A stretch of DNA of 45,302 bases, taken from assembly GCA_937966115.1 (NCBI GenBank), contig CALCKX010000069.1, positions 1 through 45,302 of the forward strand, read 5' to 3'. The position numbers were made by a program, and so were the translations under genes. Shown here piece by piece: positions 1-8,146 of the stretch. Source of the stretch: an uncultured Chloracidobacterium sp. (GTDB taxonomy: Bacteria; Acidobacteriota; Blastocatellia; Chloracidobacteriales; Chloracidobacteriaceae). The notes under the pieces were generated by a model, which worked only from the letters and a program-made list of their open reading frames with translations, was not told where the DNA came from and did no database searches. Every line of letters begins with the position of its first letter. Within the stretch, counting starts at the first letter, position 1.

Positions 1-267
1 CGCGACCGCGATGCCCTGCGCGACGATGACCGCCAGCCCGGCGGCCGGACCGCTCACCGATAGCGGTGAGCCGGAAAGCGGCGCAATAATGATCCCGCCA
101 ACGATCCCGGCAATGATGCCTGAGGACAGAGGTGCATTGGACGCCAGCGCAATTCCCAAGCACAGCGGAAGCGCGACCAGAAAGACGACGATGCCCGCCG
201 GCAAGTCATAGCGAAGGTTGGCGGCAATCCCTGGTTCCAGACGGGGCAGCGTCAAGTCGGCAGGCAT
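1..267 (-). CDS. SulP-family anion transporter, N-terminal fragment
   Basis: This is the first 89 residues of a membrane transporter that runs off the left edge of the window. I translated it from the ATG at 265-267 on the minus strand. It starts [13 protein letters not shown], followed by the typical SulP first membrane segment ([20 protein letters not shown]) and then the motif [18 protein letters not shown] with [13 protein letters not shown], which is the SulP signature region of transmembrane segments 1-3. SulP proteins exchange sulfate, bicarbonate or other anions across the inner membrane, and many end in a cytoplasmic STAS domain, which cannot be seen here. The substrate is not predictable from this piece. 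The FHA-PrsW gene ends upstream of it on the same strand, 62 bases away, so the two may be co-transcribed. Confidence 0.85.
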   Translation of the reverse strand, partial: MPADLTLPRLEPGIAANLRYDLPAGIVVFLVALPLCLGIALASNAPLSSGIIAGIVGGIIIAPLSGSPLSVSGPAAGLAVIVAQGIAVA

Positions 268-329
268 AGGCGTCTCGCGGCGGGGGTGACGGTCATTAAG
301 CCAATAATGGCAGGCCGCTGGAAGCGGCG

Positions 330-1853
330 CTAAACTTGCTCGCGAAGCCGCATGATCTCAGCCTGCAAGCGCGGAATCTGAGGCAAGCTGCGGGTCTCGC
401 TCTGGGCCGCCACCGCCCGCTGAACATGCCAGTAGGCCAGCCCCAGCTTGGAAACGTTCCGCAAGAAGGCGCTGCGCGCATTGAAGTTGCCCTGTAGCGG
501 CCAGAGTGTCCGGCGGAGGGCGGAGGCGACAATCGCCAAGTGCTCCGCCGTAATCAGCCCCCGCGCAACCTCGACCGACAGCATTTCCTTGAGAATCTTG
601 CCCTCGCGCTGGGCGACAAAGAACAGAAAGCCAATGAACAGCAGGAAGAAGGGCACCTCGAACAACGCGTAGCCGATGATAAAGCTCCCGCCCAACAGCA
701 CCGCCATGCCGTTCCAGACCATGTGCAACACGACTGCCAGAATGTAGCCGCCGAGCGGCGCGAGCAAGCGCACCGCCATATTGTGCGATTCGCGCGCGAT
801 CCCGCAGCCGATGCCGGTCATCGCTGTAAAGGTCACGTGGGCGAACGGCGACAAAATGCCGCGCAGAATGAAGGTCGAGACAAGATGATCCAAGCCGCCG
901 GCGAGCAGGCTGCGCCCGTAATAGAGAATGTTTTCAACCGTGGCGAAGCCGAGCGCGATGAAGCCGCCGTACACGATCCCGTCCACGATGTCGTCGAACT
1001 CGCGCCGCAGAAACAGCAGAATCAGAACCAGTCCCAGCCCCTTCGAGCCTTCTTCGACGATGGGCGCGGAAATGACCGCTCCGACGATCGTCCCGGCGAC
1101 CTCGCCGCCGACGCTGGCGGCGACGGCGCCAAAAAGCGAGTTCAGAATGTATGAGACGACGACCGCCACCAGCCCGCCCCAAACAAACGCGCCCGCCAGC
1201 GCCCAGGCCGGCTCCGGGTCATAGCGGTCGAGCCACAGAAGCGGCAGCATGTAGAAAAACGCCGGCACAAAGGCGATGACCGTGGCGATGATCGCCACCA
1301 GGATGCCCAGCTCGGAGAGCATGATCAGCCCGACGATCAGCGCCAGCGCCAGGCAGACCAGCAAGCCGACGGCAATGCCGATATAGGTCCCGACCAGGGA
1401 TTTCTCCGGCTCCGGCGCCAGGCCCTTGCGTTCCGGGTCATACATGCCGAGACCGCTCAGCGCTTGCTTGAGCATCGCCGTTCGCCCGCCGGGAACGGTC
1501 AGCGGGCGGCTCGCCGCCTGCGCCGCCGGACTCGGCGTCGGCGCAGGCGACTCCAGCGCGACGCCAAGGCGGACGCCGGGATTGCCCAGCTCGATGACGT
1601 CGCCATGATTGAGGCGGACCCGCTGGATGCGCTGCCCATTGACATAGGTGCCGTTGGTGCTCTGATTGTCCACGACATAGAAGCCATCCGGCCCCGCCTG
1701 CAACAGGCAGTGCCGCGAAGACACCATGCTGTCCACGGCCGGATCGAAGCGGATGCCGGCGTCCACGCCGCGCCCCAGCAACAGCACGCCTTCGCCAAGA
1801 CGGTACGACTGACCGCTCATTGAGCCGTTGAGCACCGAGATACAGAGTCGCAT
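330..1853 (-). CDS. FHA domain-PrsW family intramembrane protease fusion
   Basis: A 507-residue protein. Residues 1-100 form an FHA phosphothreonine-binding domain (LLLGRG near 25-29, SSRH at 45-48, NGTYVNG at 67-73). After a Pro/Ala linker comes a polytopic PrsW (PF13367) domain from about residue 150 to 415. It has the family marks LDRYDPEP (208-215), EEGSK (267-271, the proposed catalytic glutamates), [12 protein letters not shown] (286-297), FATVENI (303-309), a conserved His in SPFAH (335-339) and LHMVWNG (376-382). PrsW proteins are membrane metalloprotease relatives of CAAX proteases; in Bacillus PrsW cleaves the anti-sigma factor RsiW. The FHA domain suggests recruitment to Thr-phosphorylated partners. 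An upstream TTG at 1862 is possible, but the ATG at 1853 follows AGCGAGG at proper spacing, so I chose it. Confidence 0.85.
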   Translation of the reverse strand: MRLCISVLNGSMSGQSYRLGEGVLLLGRGVDAGIRFDPAVDSMVSSRHCLLQAGPDGFYVVDNQSTNGTYVNGQRIQRVRLNHGDVIELGNPGVRLGVALESPAPTPSPAAQAASRPLTVPGGRTAMLKQALSGLGMYDPERKGLAPEPEKSLVGTYIGIAVGLLVCLALALIVGLIMLSELGILVAIIATVIAFVPAFFYMLPLLWLDRYDPEPAWALAGAFVWGGLVAVVVSYILNSLFGAVAASVGGEVAGTIVGAVISAPIVEEGSKGLGLVLILLFLRREFDDIVDGIVYGGFIALGFATVENILYYGRSLLAGGLDHLVSTFILRGILSPFAHVTFTAMTGIGCGIARESHNMAVRLLAPLGGYILAVVLHMVWNGMAVLLGGSFIIGYALFEVPFFLLFIGFLFFVAQREGKILKEMLSVEVARGLITAEHLAIVASALRRTLWPLQGNFNARSAFLRNVSKLGLAYWHVQRAVAAQSETRSLPQIPRLQAEIMRLREQV

Positions 1854-1889
1854 AGGTCGCAAGCCTCGCTGCGGCAGCCAAAGCGGCGA

Positions 1890-2354
1890 CTAGTCGGACA
1901 GTCCGAAGGCTTCCAAGACTTCCCGACTGTGCGCCTCGACGTCAACCTTGTCGAAGATTTTGACGATGACCCCCTGCTCATCGATCAGAAAAGTCTTGCG
2001 CGCCAGGCCCAGGAACTTTTTCCCCTGCCATTCCTGCTCGCCATAGACGCCGTAGGCTTCGGAAACGACATGATTGGTGTCGGCCAGCAAGGTGAAAGGA
2101 AGCTGGTATTTCTCGGCAAAAGCGCGGTGCGACGCCTCGTCGTCCAGCGAGACGCCCAAGACGACAATGCCTTTTTCTTGGTACTCGGCGTGCGCGTCGC
2201 GAAAGCTGCACGCTTCCTTGGCGCAACCGGGCGTATCGTCTTTCGGATAGAAGTACAAGACCACTTTGCGACCGCGAAACTGCTCCAGACTCGTCTGGTT
2301 GCCTTGCATATCCGGCAGGGCGAAGGCTGGCGCGGGAGAGCCGACTTCGGGCAT
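1890..2354 (-). CDS. bcp: Thioredoxin-dependent thiol peroxidase (Bcp/PrxQ)
   Basis: A 154-residue peroxiredoxin of the Bcp/PrxQ subfamily, of normal length. It reduces hydrogen peroxide and organic hydroperoxides in the cytoplasm using thioredoxin. The active-site motif TPGCAKEACSF gives the peroxidatic Cys44 and the resolving Cys49 five residues later, the atypical 2-Cys arrangement of PrxQ. FYPKDDTPGC and FAEKYQLPFTLLAD are also family-typical. The start ATG has GAGGTG five bases upstream. The stop lies 36 bases before the FHA-PrsW start on the same strand, so the two could share a transcript. The BY-kinase gene diverges from it across a 308-base region. Confidence 0.95.
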   Translation of the reverse strand: MPEVGSPAPAFALPDMQGNQTSLEQFRGRKVVLYFYPKDDTPGCAKEACSFRDAHAEYQEKGIVVLGVSLDDEASHRAFAEKYQLPFTLLADTNHVVSEAYGVYGEQEWQGKKFLGLARKTFLIDEQGVIVKIFDKVDVEAHSREVLEAFGLSD

Positions 2355-2662
2355 GGGGCACCTCGGCAGCGCGTAAAAATCGCGCGTAAAGATACGGAGC
2401 GTGGTGAGACTAAACGAATTGGCGCGTCGCGAACAATGGGTTTAACAAGCATCCGGCTGTTCAGCCGGGGCGTGACGCGGTATAGTCCGCGGCGCGATAT
2501 AGCTTGCGTTGGCAGGCGGCAACGATTTGCGCCGTGTCTTTCGACATCGCCGGCCAACGGATTTCGTTTTTCGTTTGAAGCTTGGCGACCGGCTCGAGAT
2601 TGGGTCGCCGCAAGGATTTTAGACGCTCTCCCGCGCGAGACGTCTGCAAGACAGCCAAAGCC
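2355..2662. other. Divergent intergenic region bcp / BY-kinase
   Basis: These 308 bases separate two divergent genes and must hold promoters for both. I see no coding sequence. A perfect 7-bp stem with a 2-base loop lies at 2453-2468 (CCGGCTG/CAGCCGG). A TATAGT hexamer at about 2482 could be a -10 for the plus-strand gene, but the matching -35 is poor. The annotated polysaccharide gene could also start at an upstream TTG (2582), which would shorten this region; the ATG at 2663 is preferred. Confidence 0.4.
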
Positions 2663-5260
2663 ATGCCCCAAGACCCATCCACCAACAACGCGATGCTCGC
2701 GCCTGCGACAGCCGAGGCGGACCTGGCCACCCCAACCGTTCAGGATCGCCTGCGCCGGCGCGGAAGCTACCAGTACGCGCTTCCGCAAGAAGACGGCGGG
2801 CAGCCGGTTCAGCAGGCGTTCCTGACGATTCTGCGTTACAAGTTCACGGTCCTGCTCTGCATTGTCATCACCCTGACCGTCACCGGCTTGGCGCTGTCGC
2901 GCATGCAGCCGATTTACGAGGCTTCCAGCCACATCGAAATCGCTCCGGAAAAGGAGTTTTACTCTTCGAGCGGGCGCATTTCGTTCATGCCGTACTCGGT
3001 CGACCCGGATTATCTCAACACGCAGATCCGCAAGATTTCGAGCCCGTCTCTCCTGGTCGAAGTCGTCAAGACGCTCAAGCTCGATCGCGATCCGAAGTTT
3101 TTGGCGACGGGGCCGACCACGCTCAGCGGAGCGCTGACCGACCTCATCCGCTCGCCGCGCGGACGGACCAATCCGCCGCAAGAGACAGCGCCGGGCGAGC
3201 TGCCGGATGCCGCGCCAATCCAAGCGGCGGGCGAGGAGGATGAGTTGCAGCGCTACGCGCCGCAGATTGGGCGGCTGGCGGCCGGGCTTCAAGCCTACGG
3301 CATCCCCCGCACGCGCCTGGTGCGCATCGTCTTTCAACACCATGACCCGGAAACGACCAAGGCGGTCGTCAACGCCGTCGCCACGGTCTTCGCGCGCCGC
3401 AACGTCTCCGACCGCTTGCAGCAGGGGAGCAGCCAGAAAGAGTTTTTATCCTCGACGGCCGCCCGATTGCAGCAGGAGATTCTAGAGGAGGAGCGCAAGC
3501 TGACGGATTACCTGCGCACGCGCAAGATCGTCTCGCTCAAGCCGGAAGACAACCCGGAAGTCGCGCGGCTGACGGGACTGAATCAAGCTTTACTGGAAGC
3601 TGAGAAAGAGCGCTTGCGCGCCGAGGAGCGCTACCAGGCCAGCTTGAACGAGCCGATTGACTCGCTGGATGAAATGCAGTCCGACCCGGAACTCCAAAAG
3701 CTCCGCGGCAAGGCTTCGGAGCTGAAGCAAAAGCGGCTGGAACTGCTGGGCGCCTACACTGAAATCCACCCGGAGGTCGTGCAGGTTGACCAGATGCTGG
3801 AGCAGGCCGAGCGGGAGCTTCGGGAGGCGAAGGTCAACACGCTGGCCCGCATCAAAACGGCCTATCTCAACGCCAAGAAGCGGGAAGAGGAGCTTCGGGC
3901 GCGCGTCGAGAAGCAGCGCAATGAAGTCGTGACGCAAAACGGCGATGGCGTCATGCAGCGCATGATGCAGGACAACATCGACAACAAGAAGAAGATGCTC
4001 CAGGCGTTGCAGTCAACGACCAAGGATACGGAAATCGGACTGCGCATGGACCTCAACAACATCACGGTCGTTGACCGAGCGGGAGTCCCCGGAGCGCCGA
4101 TCAGCCCGCGCGTGAGCTACACGCTGGGCGTGGCGTTTTTCCTTTCGCTCTTTGGCGGCGTCGGGCTGGCGTTTGCCCGCGAATATCTCAACACGCGCAT
4201 CAAGTCGGTCGAGGATGTGGACCGGCTGCTGCATCTTCCGACCCTTGGGCTGATTCCGCAGGTTTCGCCCAAAGAGCTGAGCAAATGCAGCGGCTATTAC
4301 AGCTACAGCGGCGAAGCCAAGACGCTGGCCAGGCTGGCCGATGGGCGGCGCTCCTTGCCAGCGGATTTCAACATTGGCTTGAGCGCGTTTGCGCTCTCGG
4401 CTTCCGCGATTGGCGAAGCTTACCGCCAACTGCGCACCTCCATCTTGCTCTCGTCATCCGAAGACGCTCGCAACCGCATTATTCTCATCACGAGCAGCCA
4501 GCCAGGCGAAGGCAAGACGACGACTTCATTCAACACGGCGATCTCGCTGGCGCAAACTGGAGCGTCGGTGCTGCTCATGGATTGCGACTTGCGGCGCCCG
4601 CAGCTTCAGAAGCTTTTTGACGGGTCGGGGCCAGACCAGGCTTTCCAACCCGGGCTGTCGCGGTATCTCTCCGGGCAGTGCAAGATTAGCGACATCTTCA
4701 CGCCATCGCCCATCCCGTACCTCACCTTGATTCTGTGCGGGCAAATGCCGCCCAATCCGGCCGAGCTGCTTGGCTCGCAGCGCATGCGGTCGCTGCTGGC
4801 CTATGCGGTCGAAAAGTTCGATTACGTGATCCTCGACACGCCGCCCATGCTGTCGTTTGCCGACGCGACGATTCTCTCGGCCATGGCCGACAGCGTCATC
4901 CTGGTCGTCAACTGTCAACGCTCAAAGCGCGACATCGTCAAGCGGACGTGTCGCAAGCTGGATGACACCAACACGCGCGTGCTGGGCGTCGTCCTCAATG
5001 GCATGTCACAGGAGCAGTCGAGCTACTACGGCTATGATTATTATGGCTACAGCTCGTATTACCGCTACAGCCAGGCCGTCACGGCCAGCGGCGATGGCAA
5101 AGCGGCGGGAGCCAAGCCGCCGCTGTCGGCGTCGGACGTTTTCGAGAAGCTCAAGTCGGCGCTGCAAGAACAGGATGCGCCGAGCGCGCCCGATGGGGAC
5201 AGGAACGGCAAGCCGGCCGCTGCCGGCGCGTCCTCGGTCAATGACGGCGAAAAAGCCTGA
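2663..5260 (+). CDS. Polysaccharide co-polymerase / BY-family tyrosine autokinase (Wzz-Wzc type)
   Basis: An 865-residue membrane protein that controls chain length and export of exopolysaccharide or capsule. The first membrane segment (near residue 55-80, FTVLLCIVITLTVTGLAL) opens a Wzz domain, followed by a long periplasmic coiled-coil (about 270-450) and a GNVR-like region before the second membrane segment (VSYTLGVAFFLSLFGGVGLAF, about 480-500). The cytoplasmic BY-kinase domain has Walker A GEGKTT near residue 614, Walker A' LLMDCDLRRP near 640 and Walker B VILDTPP near 723. A tyrosine cluster (YYGYDYYGYSSYYRY, about 787-801) is the expected autophosphorylation tail. It ends with an Ala/Pro-rich stretch. 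No export or polymerase genes lie beside it, although sugar-nucleotide genes occur elsewhere in the window. A TTG at 2582 would add 27 residues that lack family similarity. Confidence 0.93.
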   Translation: MPQDPSTNNAMLAPATAEADLATPTVQDRLRRRGSYQYALPQEDGGQPVQQAFLTILRYKFTVLLCIVITLTVTGLALSRMQPIYEASSHIEIAPEKEFYSSSGRISFMPYSVDPDYLNTQIRKISSPSLLVEVVKTLKLDRDPKFLATGPTTLSGALTDLIRSPRGRTNPPQETAPGELPDAAPIQAAGEEDELQRYAPQIGRLAAGLQAYGIPRTRLVRIVFQHHDPETTKAVVNAVATVFARRNVSDRLQQGSSQKEFLSSTAARLQQEILEEERKLTDYLRTRKIVSLKPEDNPEVARLTGLNQALLEAEKERLRAEERYQASLNEPIDSLDEMQSDPELQKLRGKASELKQKRLELLGAYTEIHPEVVQVDQMLEQAERELREAKVNTLARIKTAYLNAKKREEELRARVEKQRNEVVTQNGDGVMQRMMQDNIDNKKKMLQALQSTTKDTEIGLRMDLNNITVVDRAGVPGAPISPRVSYTLGVAFFLSLFGGVGLAFAREYLNTRIKSVEDVDRLLHLPTLGLIPQVSPKELSKCSGYYSYSGEAKTLARLADGRRSLPADFNIGLSAFALSASAIGEAYRQLRTSILLSSSEDARNRIILITSSQPGEGKTTTSFNTAISLAQTGASVLLMDCDLRRPQLQKLFDGSGPDQAFQPGLSRYLSGQCKISDIFTPSPIPYLTLILCGQMPPNPAELLGSQRMRSLLAYAVEKFDYVILDTPPMLSFADATILSAMADSVILVVNCQRSKRDIVKRTCRKLDDTNTRVLGVVLNGMSQEQSSYYGYDYYGYSSYYRYSQAVTASGDGKAAGAKPPLSASDVFEKLKSALQEQDAPSAPDGDRNGKPAAAGASSVNDGEKA

Positions 5261-5275
5261 CGCGGGATAGCCCCA

Positions 5276-5938
5276 GTGTCCGACTTGTGGCGCTTCCGGC
5301 TTGGCTTTGGGTTCCTCGCGGTCGGCTATCTGGGCGCGTTGGCCTGGCAGCCCTACCCGGGCGATTTCCTGGTCAAGGCCCTGCCTGTCTGGCTGGCGGC
5401 TGGATGGGCGTTTAGGCGCGCTTCGGACAAGACCGGGAGGCGCATTGGCTTTGGTCTCCTCTGGTCGGCCGCCGGAGATGTGGCCCTGGCCCTCGACGAC
5501 CGCTTCTTCCTTGCCGGCTTGGGGGCCTTTTTCGTAGCGCACCTGTGCTACATTGCCGGCTTCGCGCCGGCGGCGCGGGCGACTCGCGCCGGTCTCGCCC
5601 GCGCCGCCGGCGTCGCGATCTATGGGCTTGGGCTGGGGGCGACGCTTGGCAGCGCCGTCGGATGGGCGCCGCCAATTCTCGCGTACGCAGCCGTTTTGAC
5701 GGTCATGGGCATGACGGCGGCGCTCCGCGCCGGACATCCTCAGGTTTTCATTGGCGCGCTGGCGTTCATCGTCTCCGACAGCCTTCTGGCGACCCATCGT
5801 TTTTTGACGCCCCTGCCGCTGGCCCCTCTGTGGGTCATGATCACCTACTACGCCGCGCAGGGCCTCATCGCCGGCGGCCTCATCGCGGAAAGCGCGGCGA
5901 GAAAGCCGGCCGCCCCGCCATCGCCTAACTCGCCATGA
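5276..5938 (+). CDS. YhhN/TMEM86 family membrane protein
   Basis: A 220-residue polytopic protein with about eight hydrophobic segments. The family signature is visible: an acidic GDVALALDD motif, then FFLAGLGAFFVAHLCYIAGF (residues about 80-100), and a C-terminal SDSLLATHRF plus YYAAQGLIAGG. Eukaryotic TMEM86 members are lysoplasmalogenases; the bacterial YhhN function is largely untested, so I only assign the family. The start is GTG at 5276, 15 bases after the BY-kinase stop. The TGA stop overlaps the smpB ATG (ATGA at 5935-5938), which suggests translational coupling to smpB. Confidence 0.85.
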   Translation: MSDLWRFRLGFGFLAVGYLGALAWQPYPGDFLVKALPVWLAAGWAFRRASDKTGRRIGFGLLWSAAGDVALALDDRFFLAGLGAFFVAHLCYIAGFAPAARATRAGLARAAGVAIYGLGLGATLGSAVGWAPPILAYAAVLTVMGMTAALRAGHPQVFIGALAFIVSDSLLATHRFLTPLPLAPLWVMITYYAAQGLIAGGLIAESAARKPAAPPSPNSP

Positions 5939-6408
5939 CGACGCCAGCCGCGCCCGATGCCATCAAGCTCATCGCTTCCAACCGCGAAGCCTTCTTTGAC
6001 TACTTCATCCTCGACACCTATGAAGCGGGTCTCGCGCTGGTCGGGACGGAAGTCAAGGCGCTTCGGGAAGGGCGGATCAACCTCAAGGACGCCTATGTCG
6101 CCATCCGCGATGGCGAGGCCTGGCTGCTAGACGCTCACATCAGCCCCTACTCCCACGGCAACCGTTACAACCACGAGCCGCGCCGAACGCGCCGCCTGCT
6201 GCTTCACAAGCGCGAGATTGCCAAGCTCGCGGCAGCCACCCAGGAGCGCGGATTGACGGTTGTGCCGACAAAGCTGTATTTCAAGCGCGGGCGCGTCAAG
6301 GTCGAGATTGCAACGGCGAAAGGCAAGAAAAGCTACGACAAGCGCGAAACCGAGCGTCGCCGCGACATTGAGCGCGAGACGCGCGCCGCCCTCAAAGCCC
6401 GCGCCTAG
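5935..6408 (+). CDS. smpB: SsrA-binding protein SmpB
   Basis: A 157-residue protein of normal length. It binds tmRNA and delivers it to stalled ribosomes in trans-translation. Family marks include LIASNREAFFDYFILDTYEAG, the GTEVKALREGRINLKDAYV motif (residues about 37-55), HISPYSHGNRYNHEPRRTRRLL and the basic C-terminal tail (KGKKSYDKRETERRRDIERE) that mimics part of a tRNA in the decoding centre. Its ATG overlaps the yhhN stop by four bases. The tmRNA gene itself was not recognised in this window. Confidence 0.97.
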   Translation: MTTPAAPDAIKLIASNREAFFDYFILDTYEAGLALVGTEVKALREGRINLKDAYVAIRDGEAWLLDAHISPYSHGNRYNHEPRRTRRLLLHKREIAKLAAATQERGLTVVPTKLYFKRGRVKVEIATAKGKKSYDKRETERRRDIERETRAALKARA

Positions 6409-6488
6409 CCCCCAGGGGAGCGCCGCCGAAGCGCCGCCCCCCTGCCGAACGCGCCAGCGAACTCTTGAAACTCGGTGATCGATACCCC

Positions 6489-8078
6489 ATGACAACGCAC
6501 AAAGTTCTCGTTTGCGGCAACTTGGCCGACGATGGCCTCAGCCTTTTGCGCAGCGCGCCCAGCATCGCGCTCGATGTCCAGCCTGAACTCAAGGAAGACG
6601 ACTTGACCGCTATCATCGCGCCCTACCATGCGCTCATCGTGCGCAGCGACACGCGGCCGACCGCCAAGGTCATCGCTGCCGCCGAAAGCCTGAAAGTCAT
6701 TGGTCGCGCCGGCACGGGCGTGGACAACATTGACGTCGAAGCCGCCACCAAGCGCGGCATCGTCGTGATGAATACGCCTGGCGGCAATAGCGTGACGACC
6801 GCCGAGCATACGTTTGCGCTGCTGATGGCCACGGCGCGCCCCATCGCGCAGGGGACGCTGACGCTCAAGGCCGGACGGTGGGAGCGCAAGAAACTCGTCG
6901 GCGTCGAGCTTTCCGGCAAGACGCTGGGCATAGTCGGCATCGGACGGATCGGCAGCCTGGTCGCCCAACGGGCCGCGGCCTTTGGGATGCACGCCATTGG
7001 CTATGACCCCTATCTGACCAGGGAAGCCGCCGCCAAGCTGGGCATCGAGCTGGTGGCGCTGGACAATCTGCTGGCGCGCGCCGACTTCATCACGCTGCAC
7101 GTTCCGCTCACCGATGAAACGCGCCACATCATCGGGCGCGACGCCTTCGCCAAGATGAAGCGCGGCGCCCGACTGGTCAACTGCGCGCGCGGCGGGCTGG
7201 TGGACGAAGCCGCGCTCGCGGCGGCGCTGCAGGACGGCACGGTGTCGGCCGCCGCGCTGGATGTTTTCGAGCAGGAGCCGCCGCCGCCCGACCATCCCTT
7301 GCTCAGCCTGGAGAATGTCACCTGCACGCCGCACTTGGGCGCGTCAACCGCCGAGGCGCAGGTAAGCGTCGCGGTCTCGATTGCCAGGCAGATTGTGGAT
7401 TTTCTTGAAACTGGCGCGATTTTCGGCGCGGTCAACGCCCCGTCAGTCAGCGCTGAGATCATGGCGGAGCTGCGCCCCTACGTGGATTTGGGTCTCAAGC
7501 TGGGGATGTTTCAGGGCCAGGCTTTTGGAAGCGACGTCCGGCGGCTCGTCATCGAGTACAGCGGGAAAGTCGCCGACCTCGACGTCCGCCCGATTACGCA
7601 AGCGGTGCTCGTGGGGCTGCTTTCCGGCACGAGCAATCGGGTCAACTTCGTCAACGCGGCGCTCATCGCCGAAGAGCGCGGCATCGCCGTGTCAGAGACG
7701 AAAAGCCGCGTCGCCAAAGACTTCGCCAGCCTCATTTCGCTCTGGGTGGAGACGGACGCGGGCGAAAGCGATGTCGCCGGCGCGGTGTTCCGCGAAAGCG
7801 ACCTCCGCATCGTGCGGGTCAATGGCTTCCCGATCGAAGCCATCCCAAAAGGTCACATGCTGTTATGCGCCAATCGCGACCAGCCCGGAACGCTGGGGCG
7901 AATCTGCGCCACGCTCGGCGATGGCGGGGTCAACATCGCCCGGCTCTACCTGGGGCGCAAGGAAATGGGCGGCACGGCGATTTCGCTCATTCAGGTGGAC
8001 TCGCCCCCTTCCGACGCGACGCTGGCCAAGCTCGGCGAGATTCCAGCGGTCCTCAAGGCGCGTTGCATTCATCTGTAG
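6489..8078 (+). CDS. serA: D-3-phosphoglycerate dehydrogenase, long ACT-domain form
   Basis: A 529-residue enzyme that oxidises 3-phosphoglycerate with NAD+ in the first step of serine synthesis. The substrate and NAD domains occupy residues 1-310, with the Rossmann motif GIVGIGRIGS (147-156) and the catalytic Arg234 (NCARGGLVDE), Glu263 (FEQEP) and His282 (TPHLGAST). An intervening allosteric substrate-binding domain follows (about 315-450), and the C-terminus is an ACT domain (KGHMLLCANRDQPGTLGRIC) likely to bind serine for feedback control. This is the long type I form as in mycobacteria. A TTG eight codons upstream (6465) is possible; the ATG at 6489 gives the family-typical N-terminus. 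The stop codon lies in a 12-bp tandem duplication. Confidence 0.96.
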   Translation: MTTHKVLVCGNLADDGLSLLRSAPSIALDVQPELKEDDLTAIIAPYHALIVRSDTRPTAKVIAAAESLKVIGRAGTGVDNIDVEAATKRGIVVMNTPGGNSVTTAEHTFALLMATARPIAQGTLTLKAGRWERKKLVGVELSGKTLGIVGIGRIGSLVAQRAAAFGMHAIGYDPYLTREAAAKLGIELVALDNLLARADFITLHVPLTDETRHIIGRDAFAKMKRGARLVNCARGGLVDEAALAAALQDGTVSAAALDVFEQEPPPPDHPLLSLENVTCTPHLGASTAEAQVSVAVSIARQIVDFLETGAIFGAVNAPSVSAEIMAELRPYVDLGLKLGMFQGQAFGSDVRRLVIEYSGKVADLDVRPITQAVLVGLLSGTSNRVNFVNAALIAEERGIAVSETKSRVAKDFASLISLWVETDAGESDVAGAVFRESDLRIVRVNGFPIEAIPKGHMLLCANRDQPGTLGRICATLGDGGVNIARLYLGRKEMGGTAISLIQVDSPPSDATLAKLGEIPAVLKARCIHL

Positions 8079-8094
8079 GCATATCTGTAGGCAA
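8071..8094. repeat. 12-bp tandem duplication across the serA stop
   Basis: ATCTGTAGGCAT at 8071-8082 is followed immediately by ATCTGTAGGCAA at 8083-8094, 11 of 12 bases the same. The serA TAG stop (8076-8078) is in the first copy. It is one of a set of similar short duplications at gene borders in this window. Confidence 0.85.
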
Positions 8095-8116
8095 CGTCTC
8101 TCCAGGCAGTCAGAGC

Positions 8117-8146
8117 GGCTTAGCGGCCGGCGCGCGCCGCTAAGCC
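8117..8146. terminator. Hairpin between convergent serA and GHL10 genes
   Basis: An 11-bp perfect inverted repeat (GGCTTAGCGGC / GCCGCTAAGCC) with an 8-base loop lies where two genes converge. The right arm contains the stop codon of the minus-strand glycosidase. There is no T-run on either side, so it is a candidate bidirectional barrier rather than a textbook intrinsic terminator. Confidence 0.5.

Noticed and set aside
1929-2825. Plus-strand frame of 298 codons across bcp
   Set aside because: It is the antisense shadow of bcp and the 5' part of the BY-kinase; no domain is visible.
1985-3343. Minus-strand frame of 452 codons
   Set aside because: Composition follows the BY-kinase and bcp genes out of frame; it is a GC-rich shadow.
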